Origin: a bacterium
Lineage (GTDB): Bacteria; UBP4; UBA4092; JAOAEQ01
Assembly: GCA_026416715.1 (NCBI GenBank)
Contig: JAOAEQ010000003.1
Span: 1 to 64,000, forward strand
Direction of reading: 5' to 3'
Length of the DNA stretch: 64,000 nt
Shown here: positions 36,122 to 45,543 of the stretch, piece after piece
Layout: every line of letters begins with the position of its first letter
Numbering within the stretch: position 1 is the stretch's first letter
The notes under the pieces: model-generated
Told to the model about the DNA's origin: nothing
Database searches by the model: none
The model's input: the letters and a program-made list of their open reading frames with translations, nothing else
Position numbers and translations under genes: made by a program

Positions 36122-38027
36122 AATAGGTTTGGATTGCACCGAGCAATTCACCTGCACCGACATTAGAAGCGATGACCGGAGTTGCCATTAAACCAGGGTC
36201 TCCGCGAGCGATTTTTCCGGTCTGTGCATTCATACATTCCCAGATACTTGGATAACGCAAAATGAAATTGACGGTCGCTTGTTTAATTCTTTCAAGTAAA
36301 TCCGGATAATAATAAAATGCGGTTGCCATCGCTAGCGAACAGGATTTTGCCCAAGTGGGACCCCGCCAATACAGTTCCGCATGAAATCCGGTTTCATTTG
36401 GTGCTACCGTATAGATACCATACGTGCTAATTAATTTCATAAAGTTTCGTTTTGCTCGAGCCGCTTGTTTACTATCGGCAATATTATAAGCAAATGGGAA
36501 TAATCCATCGACTCCCACCCGGGTATCGAGAGTTCGATTCTGATGCAATACTCCATACCATTGTTTTTTTTCATCCCAGAGAATAGCTTGCATTTGTTGT
36601 TTGGTAATGGTAGATTCGCGAATCCAATCCTGCGAGTTCGTTTCCCCAATAATTTCAGCAATTTTGCCCATCGCTTGTTCATATCGACATCGTTCCGCAG
36701 CAAAAATGGTTGGATAGCAAAATAGTTCTTTCTTGCCATGTTCGCCATAACTAACCTTCTGGAATTGCGGTATTGTATCTAATCCAGTATCCCAGGAACA
36801 GATTATTGCCCAAAGATGGAGATTGAAAAAATGTTCATCTCTGAATTTATTTAAGTATTCATAGTATCGCACCAGTTTCGGATACCATTTTCGTAAACTG
36901 TAGATATCTTTCGTAGCATAATAGTATTGTAAACATACCCAAGGAACATGTGGGGTCTGGATAACACTCTTTTTCGACCACGCTTCCCCAGGGATTTTTT
37001 CATCCAGATAAATAGCATGGGTGACATAACCATCTTCTCGTTGATACTGTAAAAATAAATCGAGTAGGCGTTTCATACATTGAGAGTTAACCTCAGGATT
37101 CATGGAGGTATGCCATTGCATAGCTGGTAATGCCCATTGCCAGTATCCCCGATACACCGGTAACGCTTCTAGAACTGCTTTTCCAATTCGTTTATCGCGA
37201 TAATAGTTCGTTTTAATTACCCACCAGCATTTATAATATGCTTTTTTATCAGGTTCCGTTTTAAATGGCGGATGGGCTAAACTTGAAAACCAGGTATTCC
37301 ATTTACGTTCTAATCGCTGTTGAACATGTTTAGTCGAAAACGCAAGAGATGCATTTTTTTTCGAGTGGGTACTAATTCCAAATCGGATTGTTTTATGTTC
37401 TTGGGGTAAAAGTTTCATCCGATGAGTTAAAACCAGATAATATCCATATTGTACATTCTTAGCGGGTGATTTTCGGATGAAATCGTCGATTTTTTTATAA
37501 AGTTTATACTCATCGAAATCACTCGTAAGATAAATAACCTTTTCTCCAGTCTTAATTTCGAGCATATGGTTGTTCCGTTTTACGTTCGCTAAGGAAGAAA
37601 ACACGATAACCGTATGTATATTTTTTTCAAACGTAAACGGTGCATGATGTTGACCAACCAATGTTAGTTCCCAGAGGAACCCAGGTTGGTTAGCTTGAAC
37701 GAATTTTTCTTCTATTTCAATGCCATCACTAGAGAAAATGATTTTTCTTCGGATGAGCGAAGGGAAATATTCCATCGTTTCAAAATAAAATGTCGGTTTG
37801 GATAGAATATTTCCAGATGATAGATACTCAGCAAACCGAATCGCAAACGTCGGTTGTTCGTCATAGGTGGTATTTTCGCGGTAATCAAATAGGTACCCAA
37901 TACTACTAAACTCCGCAGGGTAGGCGAACGATAGTGAAAAATCATGTTCCTTAACAATAATTGCTGTTCTTCTGGGTAGTTTTTCGTCAAACGTTTCTCT
38001 AACCAATTTGTATAATGACATTTGCAT
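36096..38027 (-). CDS. (alpha/alpha)6-barrel glycoside hydrolase (GH63/GH37/MGH1-like)
   Basis: The 643-residue protein has an N-terminal beta-sandwich and a helical barrel (about 265-640). Motifs resembling GH63, GH37 and mannosylglycerate hydrolase families are RGYWQWALPAMQW, CSWDTGLDTIPQF (a possible catalytic Asp), FHAELYWRGPTWA and a C-terminal NVGAGELLGA segment. The family includes glucosidases, trehalases and mannosidases, so the substrate is open. No signal peptide is seen, so it probably acts in the cytoplasm on imported sugars. It precedes the GH84-like gene, which it overlaps. Confidence 0.82.
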   Translation of the reverse strand: MQMSLYKLVRETFDEKLPRRTAIIVKEHDFSLSFAYPAEFSSIGYLFDYRENTTYDEQPTFAIRFAEYLSSGNILSKPTFYFETMEYFPSLIRRKIIFSSDGIEIEEKFVQANQPGFLWELTLVGQHHAPFTFEKNIHTVIVFSSLANVKRNNHMLEIKTGEKVIYLTSDFDEYKLYKKIDDFIRKSPAKNVQYGYYLVLTHRMKLLPQEHKTIRFGISTHSKKNASLAFSTKHVQQRLERKWNTWFSSLAHPPFKTEPDKKAYYKCWWVIKTNYYRDKRIGKAVLEALPVYRGYWQWALPAMQWHTSMNPEVNSQCMKRLLDLFLQYQREDGYVTHAIYLDEKIPGEAWSKKSVIQTPHVPWVCLQYYYATKDIYSLRKWYPKLVRYYEYLNKFRDEHFFNLHLWAIICSWDTGLDTIPQFQKVSYGEHGKKELFCYPTIFAAERCRYEQAMGKIAEIIGETNSQDWIRESTITKQQMQAILWDEKKQWYGVLHQNRTLDTRVGVDGLFPFAYNIADSKQAARAKRNFMKLISTYGIYTVAPNETGFHAELYWRGPTWAKSCSLAMATAFYYYPDLLERIKQATVNFILRYPSIWECMNAQTGKIARGDPGLMATPVIASNVGAGELLGAIQTYYGKNVFAI

Positions 38028-38118
38028 AGGCGCTAAAAAGGCGGAAAATACATTCCCGCTAATTCATAATAGGTTCCTTGTGAGTTTTGCTATTTATTTC
38101 ATTATAAAATATCAACCA

Positions 38119-39846
38119 CTATTTATTCTTACTACGTTGCATGTGTTCCCGTTTAAAATCGTTTAGCCAATTACCATAACTATTCCAATCCCATTGATTC
38201 AATTCCGAAAATGCACGAGTTTGAGTTAAAACCTGAATCAATTCTTTTCTTAGATAAGGATTATCAATCGTTGTTTTTACTTTTTGTATCAAATCCGATG
38301 CTCGTTTCATTTTTCGTTTCAATAATTTCTGTTGTTCTGAGACTGGAAGTTTTTTCGGGTCAATTAAATACCGACCATATCCGAACCGAATTCCAGGATG
38401 CCCGCATCCGAATTCCTTTGAAATTTTTAAAATAGTATCTTTTCCTTTGTTACCACCATATTGTGCTGCTGCTCGTGCATAGGATTGTTCTGGTTCGTAG
38501 GTAGATGGATTCCAAGCATAATCCGCAAACGTGGTTAATGGAATTCGGTTAGTTTCTGCAAAGAGCATCGGGTTCATAATAATTCCTTCACAAGAGTCTG
38601 GCAAATTTTTATCTCTACCCTCTAAAGGGACTAACCGAAGAATAATCGAATTATCGTTTGCAAAATAGTTATCCCAAATTAGTAATTTGCGTTGTAATCG
38701 TCGGCGCATTTGCTCAGCATCGGATATCGTTATACGAGGTGAGGTGATATTATATCCAGTCCAAAATATCGAAATTTCCGGATGAATGGTTTCCCCAATT
38801 TTCTGCCAATATTGTTCAGCTATTTTATAATCATCATAGTATGCCGGGGATGTAGCGTAATAGGTTGGGCAGAACAGAAACTTGATATTCGGGTAAGAGG
38901 TTTTTAAGTCGCTATATAAACGGTTAACTAAAGCTGATTGTGCACTAGCTAAATCTGGATATTGCGCTGAATCTTCAGCGTAGTTTAACTGTTTCGGCAC
39001 ATCGTCTAATAATAAAGCGAAATAGGTAAACCCAAGATGCATCATTGCTTTCGCTTTTTTCAGGAGCAATTGATAATCAGTTTCAGCAGAATATTTAATG
39101 CTCAATCCCGGACTAATCGAAAAACCAAGGTCGACCCCATTCTTTTTCCCTTGGTGAATAAGTTCTTGGAATTGACACATCGCTTCAGATGAATACGATT
39201 CCCGCCATTTTTCGCGATGGAACGGATCCCATTTTGGTGCGTAAATATATACATTAAGCTTATGGTGTTTCATAAACTCGAGCAACCGCAATCGTTCTTC
39301 ATGTGACCATGGTTTCCCATAGAATCCTTCGATAACTCCACGAATTGCAAATGATGGATTTTCTATTCGATCTGTCATTTCTAGGTACCAATACTTCCGA
39401 CCCTTATGGATTCGTTGTATCAGATCTTGAACTGCATAGTTACATCCTCGAATACTCGGTGAACCAAGAACGATAATATTGTTCTTATTCAGCGTATCGG
39501 CATACAACCAATAGCCATCAGCTGTAATTTTATCAAATTGTTGTAAGCGAGTATCCAGCAGTTTTTTTAGCATCGGATTGTTGAGCGGAGAACCAACTAG
39601 CATAATCGTTTCACCCATTTCGAACGTCTTGCTTTCAGGGGAAATAAAGGTGACTTGGATTCGATTTTTTTTGGTAAAATTCCGAATTGTATCCTTTATG
39701 CATCGATATTGTTCCTCGGACGGAATGAGCACGACAGTCGCTTTTGACGAGATAATAATTCTTTTCACTGGATAGCTTTTTGTATTTCCAATACTGGATA
39801 ACATTAGCAAAAATAGAAGTATAATTTCAATACCTCGAATTTTCAT
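38119..39846 (-). CDS. Secreted GH84 beta-N-acetylglucosaminidase (O-GlcNAcase/hyaluronidase-like)
   Basis: The 575-residue protein has a signal peptide (1-22), a GH20b-like domain (about 28-155) and a canonical GH84 domain (165-460). RGVIEGFYGKPWSHEER (169-185), YIYAPKWDPFHREKWR and ALLLDDVPKQ with the catalytic Asp281-Asp282 pair are all diagnostic, as are FWTGYNIT and WDNYFANDN. Bacterial GH84 enzymes release GlcNAc from glycoproteins, mucins or glycosaminoglycans. The C-terminal helical region ends in a basic tail. It is the first gene of the block and no ribosome site is visible. Confidence 0.93.
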   Translation of the reverse strand: MKIRGIEIILLFLLMLSSIGNTKSYPVKRIIISSKATVVLIPSEEQYRCIKDTIRNFTKKNRIQVTFISPESKTFEMGETIMLVGSPLNNPMLKKLLDTRLQQFDKITADGYWLYADTLNKNNIIVLGSPSIRGCNYAVQDLIQRIHKGRKYWYLEMTDRIENPSFAIRGVIEGFYGKPWSHEERLRLLEFMKHHKLNVYIYAPKWDPFHREKWRESYSSEAMCQFQELIHQGKKNGVDLGFSISPGLSIKYSAETDYQLLLKKAKAMMHLGFTYFALLLDDVPKQLNYAEDSAQYPDLASAQSALVNRLYSDLKTSYPNIKFLFCPTYYATSPAYYDDYKIAEQYWQKIGETIHPEISIFWTGYNITSPRITISDAEQMRRRLQRKLLIWDNYFANDNSIILRLVPLEGRDKNLPDSCEGIIMNPMLFAETNRIPLTTFADYAWNPSTYEPEQSYARAAAQYGGNKGKDTILKISKEFGCGHPGIRFGYGRYLIDPKKLPVSEQQKLLKRKMKRASDLIQKVKTTIDNPYLRKELIQVLTQTRAFSELNQWDWNSYGNWLNDFKREHMQRSKNK

Positions 39847-39935
39847 TGTATTTGATACTATATGATGATACCATCACTAATTTTTGTTAGATACCTTTTT
39901 ACCAAACGCTTAAACATAATGGGGCATAGTAAATT

Positions 39936-41252
39936 TTAAATGTATTTTCTTTTACGCATTGCATCGTAAACGCGTTCCATAGCAATTTGTACCGAGGTCA
40001 GGTATAAACTCGTATTATTTTCTTTACTTGTTTGAAATATTTGTGACAAACTTTTATCAAATTTCTCTTCGATAATTTTGAATACCTGCTCTTTACTGAT
40101 CTTAATTGCACTTAAAGAACGAGAATATTCTTCCATAGAAGCAATCACACCGCCACTATTTGCTATAATATCAGGTATAATTGTAATATTCTTTTTTTCC
40201 AAAACTTCTAGTCCATCGACAGTAATTGGATTATTTGCTGCACATACGACACTTTTCGCCTTGACCAGTTCAGCGGTTTTGCTGTCTAAAACATTGCCAC
40301 AAGCTGCAGGAATTAAAATATCAACCTCTAATGAAAACAACTCTTCATTACTTAATTCTGATGGTGTAAACCCTCTAACCGTTCTCATTGTTTGACTATA
40401 ACCTATTAAGTTAGGAATATCTAATCCTTTTCTATCAAAAACTCCTCCGCTTGCATCAGTAATTCCAATTATTTTAATCCCTTTTTGATATAAAAATAAT
40501 GCGGTATGACTACCAACATTTCCGAAACCTTGAATAGCTACTCGGCAGTGTTCCGGCTTAATATGCAAGATATTCTGCAACAACCATAAACAGCTGTAAC
40601 ATACCCCGTAGCCAGTACTTTCTTTACGACCGGGCAACCATCCGGGGATCCCGTCCGGTTTGCCGGTAACGGACGCTGGGTCTAACGTTTCGTTATAAAT
40701 AAACGCCATTTCTTCCGGTCCAGTGCCCATATCGGGTGCAGGGACATAGGTATGGTCAACAAGGTATCGTCTAATTTGATGAGCCAGTTCACTACAAACA
40801 TCTAACGCAATAACTTTTTCGAATTCATAATCGTACGATTGTTTATTGAAAAACCGGTATAATTCAGGAAAATTAATTCGAATACCAGTTTTCCCGCCGC
40901 CAAACTCGATGTCAACGATAGCCGTTTTTAACGTCATTAATCGCGATAATTCTACCGTTTCATCTACTGTAACATCTTCAGCTAACCGAATTCCTCCTTT
41001 GAATGGACCACGAGCATTATTATGTAGACTTAACACGCCCCATAGTACTGGTACTTTGCCCCAAGATTTTATCGGTAAGCGAAAAACAACGATTTGTTGT
41101 GGGTTGATTAAGCTATCTATTATTTGTTGGTTGAATCCAGCTTGTTCCCCAGCTTTTTGTAACAACGTTGATGATAGTGTCGGAGCTTCACTTTGATAAA
41201 ATAATTTCTTTAAAGGGGTAGTTTGCTCTTCGTGTGAAATATTCATTGCCAT
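39936..41252 (-). CDS. gdhA: Glutamate dehydrogenase family
   Basis: The 438-residue protein matches hexameric Glu/Leu/Phe/Val dehydrogenases. NARGPFKGGIRL holds the substrate-binding lysine, EFGGGKTGI another key lysine, PDMGTG and the Rossmann glycine motif GFGNVGSH binds NAD(P). The enzyme interconverts glutamate and 2-oxoglutarate with ammonia. It is 13 bp from the N-formylglutamate amidohydrolase-like gene, and both could feed glutamate into central carbon metabolism. ATG codons at 41252 and 41246 are both possible. Cofactor preference cannot be read with confidence. Confidence 0.95.
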   Translation of the reverse strand: MAMNISHEEQTTPLKKLFYQSEAPTLSSTLLQKAGEQAGFNQQIIDSLINPQQIVVFRLPIKSWGKVPVLWGVLSLHNNARGPFKGGIRLAEDVTVDETVELSRLMTLKTAIVDIEFGGGKTGIRINFPELYRFFNKQSYDYEFEKVIALDVCSELAHQIRRYLVDHTYVPAPDMGTGPEEMAFIYNETLDPASVTGKPDGIPGWLPGRKESTGYGVCYSCLWLLQNILHIKPEHCRVAIQGFGNVGSHTALFLYQKGIKIIGITDASGGVFDRKGLDIPNLIGYSQTMRTVRGFTPSELSNEELFSLEVDILIPAACGNVLDSKTAELVKAKSVVCAANNPITVDGLEVLEKKNITIIPDIIANSGGVIASMEEYSRSLSAIKISKEQVFKIIEEKFDKSLSQIFQTSKENNTSLYLTSVQIAMERVYDAMRKRKYI

Positions 41253-41265
41253 AGAAGTAGAAGTT

Positions 41266-42117
41266 TTAACAGATACTAAATGTTTTAGGAATATTATCCA
41301 AGTCTTGTTTATAATTTACATAATACTGATTGAAAAATAACAACAAACACTCTGAAAAGTCGCAAACGAATTGGTATCTTTTATTTGCATCATTTCGAAT
41401 TCGTAAATGGATTTCAATTTGTTCTGCATCAATGCCATCCACATTGTGACTACCATAAGTTTTTACGGTATACCCGCCTGATATGTTTGCGGGGGTTGGC
41501 TTTTCCGGACGAGGGTAAACATCGTATCCTTTTTGCAGCAGTAGCCGGATTAGTCCATAGTTATCATGGAGCACATTTGTACCGAATTGTTCAGTCATTG
41601 TTTGGATAGTCAATCCGTTACAATCGCCAAAATAAATATCCCCGGACTCGGTACATTGCCCATGAATATCAATGAGTAATCCGTGCTGGAATGTTAATGT
41701 AATTGAACGAATAGCTGCTCGAATCTGTCGATGGTATAATTCATATACTTCTTTTGCTAATGGATGCTGATATGCTTCTTCCGGTGTGCGGTTTACATCA
41801 AGGTACTTTCGATCTAACAAATTGATTACTAAATATGGTCGTTTACCAGTTACTTGATGGATATATGTTTCAATAGATAAAGCTACTTCAATAGTGTAAA
41901 CATCCGTTTCAGTCGCAAAATCCTTTAAAAAAGGATTGGGGTTCCGTTTGGGAAGACTACAAATCGATGAAGTGCCGCCATGGGGCACGGTTAACAGTAT
42001 AGGTATATCGCCAGATTTATAGAGCACCATATTCGGCGAAGTATCTTTTATCCATAATTCAAAATTATCCAGATACCTATTATCTTTTTCAAAAAATGCT
42101 GTTCTTACTAAACTCAT
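41266..42117 (-). CDS. N-formylglutamate amidohydrolase-like protein
   Basis: The 283-residue protein resembles N-formylglutamate deformylase (PF05013): ILLTVPHGGTS at the start, ETDVYT, then NLLDRKYLDVNR and LLIDIHGQC, which hold the predicted zinc ligands (His in PHGG, His in DIHG). The family releases formate from N-formylglutamate in histidine breakdown, but many members act on other N-acyl amino acids. It is followed at 13 bp by glutamate dehydrogenase, which supports a glutamate-yielding step. No hut genes are present. Confidence 0.8.
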   Translation of the reverse strand: MSLVRTAFFEKDNRYLDNFELWIKDTSPNMVLYKSGDIPILLTVPHGGTSSICSLPKRNPNPFLKDFATETDVYTIEVALSIETYIHQVTGKRPYLVINLLDRKYLDVNRTPEEAYQHPLAKEVYELYHRQIRAAIRSITLTFQHGLLIDIHGQCTESGDIYFGDCNGLTIQTMTEQFGTNVLHDNYGLIRLLLQKGYDVYPRPEKPTPANISGGYTVKTYGSHNVDGIDAEQIEIHLRIRNDANKRYQFVCDFSECLLLFFNQYYVNYKQDLDNIPKTFSIC

Positions 42118-42137
42118 TCTAGTAAATAAAACAAGGG

Positions 42138-42180
42138 CAAGAAGCCTGAAATCAGTGTCATACTGATTCCCGACTTCTTG
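42138..42180 (-). terminator. Terminator hairpin after the first prepilin gene
   Basis: On the minus strand CAAGAAG (from 42180) pairs with CTTCTTG (ending 42138), and an inner AATCAGT/ACTGATT extends the stem; a TTTTATTT tract follows a few bases later. It lies 65 bp beyond the stop of the prepilin gene at 42245. Confidence 0.65.
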
Positions 42181-42244
42181 CTATTTAATACCATTATTGA
42201 TTGAAAACCACCTGACCAATAACTACCAAACTTACACCAATCAA

Positions 42245-42880
42245 CTATAAACCCGGTTCCCAATCGTAGCTTGGATTCGTTCCCCGCCATTCGTATGGTT
42301 CTGCATGTTTTTGCGACCGGAAAATATTCCCATAACTGCTAACTCCATTAGTGGGATCATATTCAATCACATGCCGCCAACCGCGTGTTACCGGTAACCG
42401 TTGATTATAATATACTCCATCCGGACCAACTGAAATAGTTCGCCAATCCCCATAAGCTTTTTCTCGCGCTTCCGGATAGAAGTTGAGATACTTACCCTGT
42501 GCAATTTCCCAGACGATATTGTGATATGTATACCATTGCTTTTCAGCAATCGATGATGATTCTCCACTTGTTCTACCGGGTTGTAAAAACGGGTCAATCA
42601 GCCCTTTAGCATTCGTAATATATGCTACTGGGGTAGTTAAAGTAACTGGAATACCCGCTGCCGACCCCGTCGTTGTTGGTGCTGTTAGGGGATAATAATT
42701 GTTATCCACATAATACGATTCGAGAGCGGTTGCCACAGTTTTTAATTCACCCCGTACGCGAGATACTTTTGCACGAACTTGTGCCGCTAAAAAGTTTGGA
42801 ATTGCTATTGCGGCTAAAATGGCTATAATCGCAACGACAATCAATAATTCAATGAGCGTGAATCCTTTTAACGACTTCAT
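42245..42880 (-). CDS. Type IV prepilin-like protein (pseudopilin) 1
   Basis: The 211-residue protein starts MKSLKG followed by the type III signal FTLIELLIVVAIIAILA: prepilin peptidase would cut after Gly6 and methylate Phe7. Glu5 of the mature protein is present. A globular domain follows, ending GTNPSYDWEPG. Proteins of this type with DPFLQPG- and SVGPDG-like segments are widespread in environmental bacteria and often occur in several copies; their link to a secretion or pilus machine is not proven. A perfect AAGGAGGTGAT ribosome site precedes the ATG. Paralogues are at 43089 and 47706. Confidence 0.93.
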   Translation of the reverse strand: MKSLKGFTLIELLIVVAIIAILAAIAIPNFLAAQVRAKVSRVRGELKTVATALESYYVDNNYYPLTAPTTTGSAAGIPVTLTTPVAYITNAKGLIDPFLQPGRTSGESSSIAEKQWYTYHNIVWEIAQGKYLNFYPEAREKAYGDWRTISVGPDGVYYNQRLPVTRGWRHVIEYDPTNGVSSYGNIFRSQKHAEPYEWRGTNPSYDWEPGL

Positions 42881-43088
42881 AATAAAATATAATCACCTCC
42901 TTACTATTTAATAGAGATTAGCTATTTATATATGACGTTACCGCCGCCATGATATTTCATATTTCATTCTCCAGCACTTGTTTCCGTTTGATAGGTCATA
43001 CGAGATTACAACACAATTCTGACTGTTTTATTGGTTAACGGAAGTACCTTAAAAAGGTAACAATTCACATTCTGCATAACTTTCCCGT

Positions 43089-43694
43089 TTAAGGACCGAA
43101 TCGTGCAATAATTCCTAAACTAACCACGCCATTACTTGGATCATAAACAGTAGTAAGTGTAGTTCCTTTAGGACCAACACTCCATAGTCGCCAATGAAAG
43201 GTACGCCCGCTCGGATACGGAAAAATCCCTGGACCGAGATTATTTTTGCAAATACCAATGTATTGATATCTGCGCCGATTTCCTTGCATTCCTGGATAAA
43301 AGGTTTGACTACCCCAGTTGAATGGATCCAAGTAAATTTGGGTTATGTAACTGACTGGAGTAGTTAAACAAATCAATTCACAATCCATCGGGATCAAGTC
43401 CGCTGGCATACTTAATTCCCATGGTTGACATCGCCACCACGGTTCTGTTACTCCGTCTCGAATCCAAGTCCTTGCCGGATCAGTGGTTGAACTAGGATAC
43501 GCAGTATTATCAACTCGATACGATTCCAGTGCTGTACCGATAGATTTCATATCCGCCTGTGCCCGGGAAACTTTCGACCGGGTTTGCGCTAATAAAAAGT
43601 TTGGAATCGCAATTGCGGCTAGAATGGCTATAATAGCGACAACAATGAGTAATTCTATTAAAGTAAAAGCGTTGCGTTTTCGAAACAAATTCAT
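43089..43694 (-). CDS. Type IV prepilin-like protein (pseudopilin) 2
   Basis: The 201-residue paralogue starts MNLFRKRNA, then FTLIELLIVVAIIAILA; the residue before the cleavage point is alanine rather than glycine, which most prepilin peptidases tolerate. The helix continues AIPNFLLAQTRSKVSRAQADM. The globular part has YLDPFNWG and SVGPKG segments like its siblings. It lies between the PD40 protein gene and prepilin 1. An AAGGAGAG ribosome site is 12 bases upstream of the ATG. Confidence 0.93.
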   Translation of the reverse strand: MNLFRKRNAFTLIELLIVVAIIAILAAIAIPNFLLAQTRSKVSRAQADMKSIGTALESYRVDNTAYPSSTTDPARTWIRDGVTEPWWRCQPWELSMPADLIPMDCELICLTTPVSYITQIYLDPFNWGSQTFYPGMQGNRRRYQYIGICKNNLGPGIFPYPSGRTFHWRLWSVGPKGTTLTTVYDPSNGVVSLGIIARFGP

Positions 43695-43774
43695 TGATTC
43701 CTATTACTCTCCTTTTTAAATATTTATTTCAATATGAAACCCGAATTTTTTCATAATCGGATATGTATGAAAAA

Positions 43775-43825
43775 GCTTCCTAAGGCAGGCAGGAAATCAA
43801 ACCTTCCTACCCAGCCTTAGGAAGC
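43775..43825 (-). terminator. Intrinsic terminator of the PD40-Ig gene
   Basis: GCTTCCTAAGGC (43775-43786) and GCCTTAGGAAGC (43814-43825) are perfect 12-base arms with an inner AGGAA/TTCCT pair. On the minus strand a TTTTT run follows at once. It lies 21 bp after the stop at 43846. Confidence 0.85.
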
Positions 43826-43845
43826 ATAAATAGTTCCACCATGAT

Positions 43846-45423
43846 TTATTGCAGGTCAAGTTTCTGCGATTGTATTATTTCCGCTTCCTTATTCGGGAAT
43901 ATAGGTGCACTCGTTGGAATTACCGTTATATGGATCACCGTTTGTGTCGGTTCAGCATCAGTAAGAATCAAATCTACATTACCGGCAGCTTCTGCAGTAA
44001 ATGTAACCGAGTTAGCTGTGGTAGTGATAGAACCGATTCCTGTAGTACTAAGTGACCAGCTATATGGTGGTGTTCCGCCGGTTGCAAAAAATTCACGGGT
44101 CTGACCAATAGATAGGGTTACTGGTCCTGCTGGATTTGCTACAAGCGGATCCGGAACAATAATAATAGGAATTGTGGTTGACTGAGCTGGTGCAGCTGGT
44201 GGTGTTACCGACCCTGGTTCATTCAGGGTAAGATCTGTCCCGCGACTTAATGCCGTGAATATAACTTGCCTGCCGGTCAACGTATTGATGCTACCACCAG
44301 TTCCGGTTGTACTCCAACTGTAATTCTTTAATCCACCACGTGCCCGCAATGTGGTTGAAACACCGGGTTTCAGGGTAACTTTATCTACTGGTAATCCATC
44401 GAGCCGAATTTGTAACGTGCCTACTGCCGTATATATCCGGCGGTTCGCTGAACCTGCACTGTGTCGGTCGGAAATGAAAAATATCCGGTCCATTTCAGCA
44501 TCGAAAACCGTGTTGCCATCAGTTGACGGTGAATCGAGCTCTGTCAAAAGCGCTGGTGAACTCCAGTCAGTAGCTTCTGCTGGTTTTACACTCATCCACG
44601 GTTCCTGAGACGCTAGTGAACGGGAACTGAAATAGAGATATTTTTCATTCGGAGTTGACCAGGGATATCGAGTTCGATAAACGCCACTATCAGGAGTCCC
44701 GCCTAAATTCACCGTTGTACTTACAAACACCGGAAATTGCCATACTCCACCGACTTTTGTAGATTTCCAAATCTGTCCAAAACCTTGCGGCGAACTGGAA
44801 TGATATGGATTACCGTACGTATATCCCGAATACGTTGCCACGGTAACCGCAGCGAGCGGCGCATTCATTAGACCATAATATAATGTGTTACCGTCTGGGG
44901 TAATATAGGGGCATTCAGCACCCCAACCCGCAGCGGTACCTACCATAGTCCGATAACTAATCGGTGCACCGAGAAATAATACTGTCGCCGACGACCAAGG
45001 GTCATTCGCAGTACTGCGAATAGCTACAAATAAATCGTACGCATCAGGTGTACTCCCTGGGATATCAGTTCGTCGAGAACAAAAGTATAACTCTCTGCCA
45101 TCTGCAGTTATACTTGCTCCTAATACTTCATCGAATGAGGTATTGATTGGTGCACCAATGTTAACTGGAGTAGTCCATCGGCCGGACGCATCAGTGGTAC
45201 TAATCCAAATATCATAACCACCTAAACCGCCGGCACGGTTGGAACATATAAAGAGCGTTTTCCCATCGGGAGAAACCCCAACTGAAGCGTCTGTCGCAGC
45301 CGTAATCGGTCCATGTCCCGGTGCCGCATCCGTATCGATTAAATATGGAGTTAACCATTCAGCTCCGTAACTGCTTGACATTGCAAGCGTTAGGAGTATA
45401 AATGTAATTAATAGTTTTTGCAT
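43846..45423 (-). CDS. Secreted PD40 beta-propeller protein with two Ig-like modules
   Basis: From the ATG at 45423 the protein has 525 residues and a signal peptide (MQKLLITFILLTLAMSSSYG). A GGAGGG ribosome site supports this start over one 87 bases upstream. Residues 25-330 hold TolB/PD40-type blades (SPDGKTLFICSNRAGGLGGYDIW, DGRELYFCSRR, DGNTLYYG). Two Ig-like modules follow (VTLKPGVSTTLRARGG and VTLSIGQTREFFATGG) and a tail starting PTSAPIF. The propeller suggests binding of a glycan or protein partner. It ends at a strong terminator hairpin and sits between prepilin and beta-helix genes. Confidence 0.88.
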   Translation of the reverse strand: MQKLLITFILLTLAMSSSYGAEWLTPYLIDTDAAPGHGPITAATDASVGVSPDGKTLFICSNRAGGLGGYDIWISTTDASGRWTTPVNIGAPINTSFDEVLGASITADGRELYFCSRRTDIPGSTPDAYDLFVAIRSTANDPWSSATVLFLGAPISYRTMVGTAAGWGAECPYITPDGNTLYYGLMNAPLAAVTVATYSGYTYGNPYHSSSPQGFGQIWKSTKVGGVWQFPVFVSTTVNLGGTPDSGVYRTRYPWSTPNEKYLYFSSRSLASQEPWMSVKPAEATDWSSPALLTELDSPSTDGNTVFDAEMDRIFFISDRHSAGSANRRIYTAVGTLQIRLDGLPVDKVTLKPGVSTTLRARGGLKNYSWSTTGTGGSINTLTGRQVIFTALSRGTDLTLNEPGSVTPPAAPAQSTTIPIIIVPDPLVANPAGPVTLSIGQTREFFATGGTPPYSWSLSTTGIGSITTTANSVTFTAEAAGNVDLILTDAEPTQTVIHITVIPTSAPIFPNKEAEIIQSQKLDLQ

Positions 45424-45484
45424 TATGTTATCCCTCCTTTCTCTAGTAAGTTTTAAAATGATTATTTTACAAAGTAAATCTTTT

Positions 45485-45516
45485 GAAGATGTGGAGAAAT
45501 TTTTCTCCACATCTTC
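45485..45516 (-). terminator. Perfect 15-bp stem after the beta-helix gene
   Basis: GAAGATGTGGAGAAA (45485-45499) is the exact reverse complement of 45502-45516, with a 2-base gap. It lies 28 bp beyond the stop of the beta-helix gene at 45544. A-rich rather than T-rich sequence follows on the minus strand, while TTTT follows on the plus strand, so termination of minus-strand transcription is plausible but not certain. Confidence 0.6.
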
Positions 45517-45543
45517 TTTTGATATTGAGAACTCGTTGTAGTA

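Noticed and set aside
43045-43059. TACCTT-AAA-AAGGTA stem after prepilin 2 as a terminator
   Set aside because: The stem is only 6 bp of mostly A/T pairs and no T-run follows; too weak to list.
45424-45510. N-terminal extension of the PD40 protein from an upstream start at 45510
   Set aside because: The downstream ATG at 45423 has a good GGAGGG site and gives a clean signal peptide; the upstream start falls inside the hairpin that follows the beta-helix gene.
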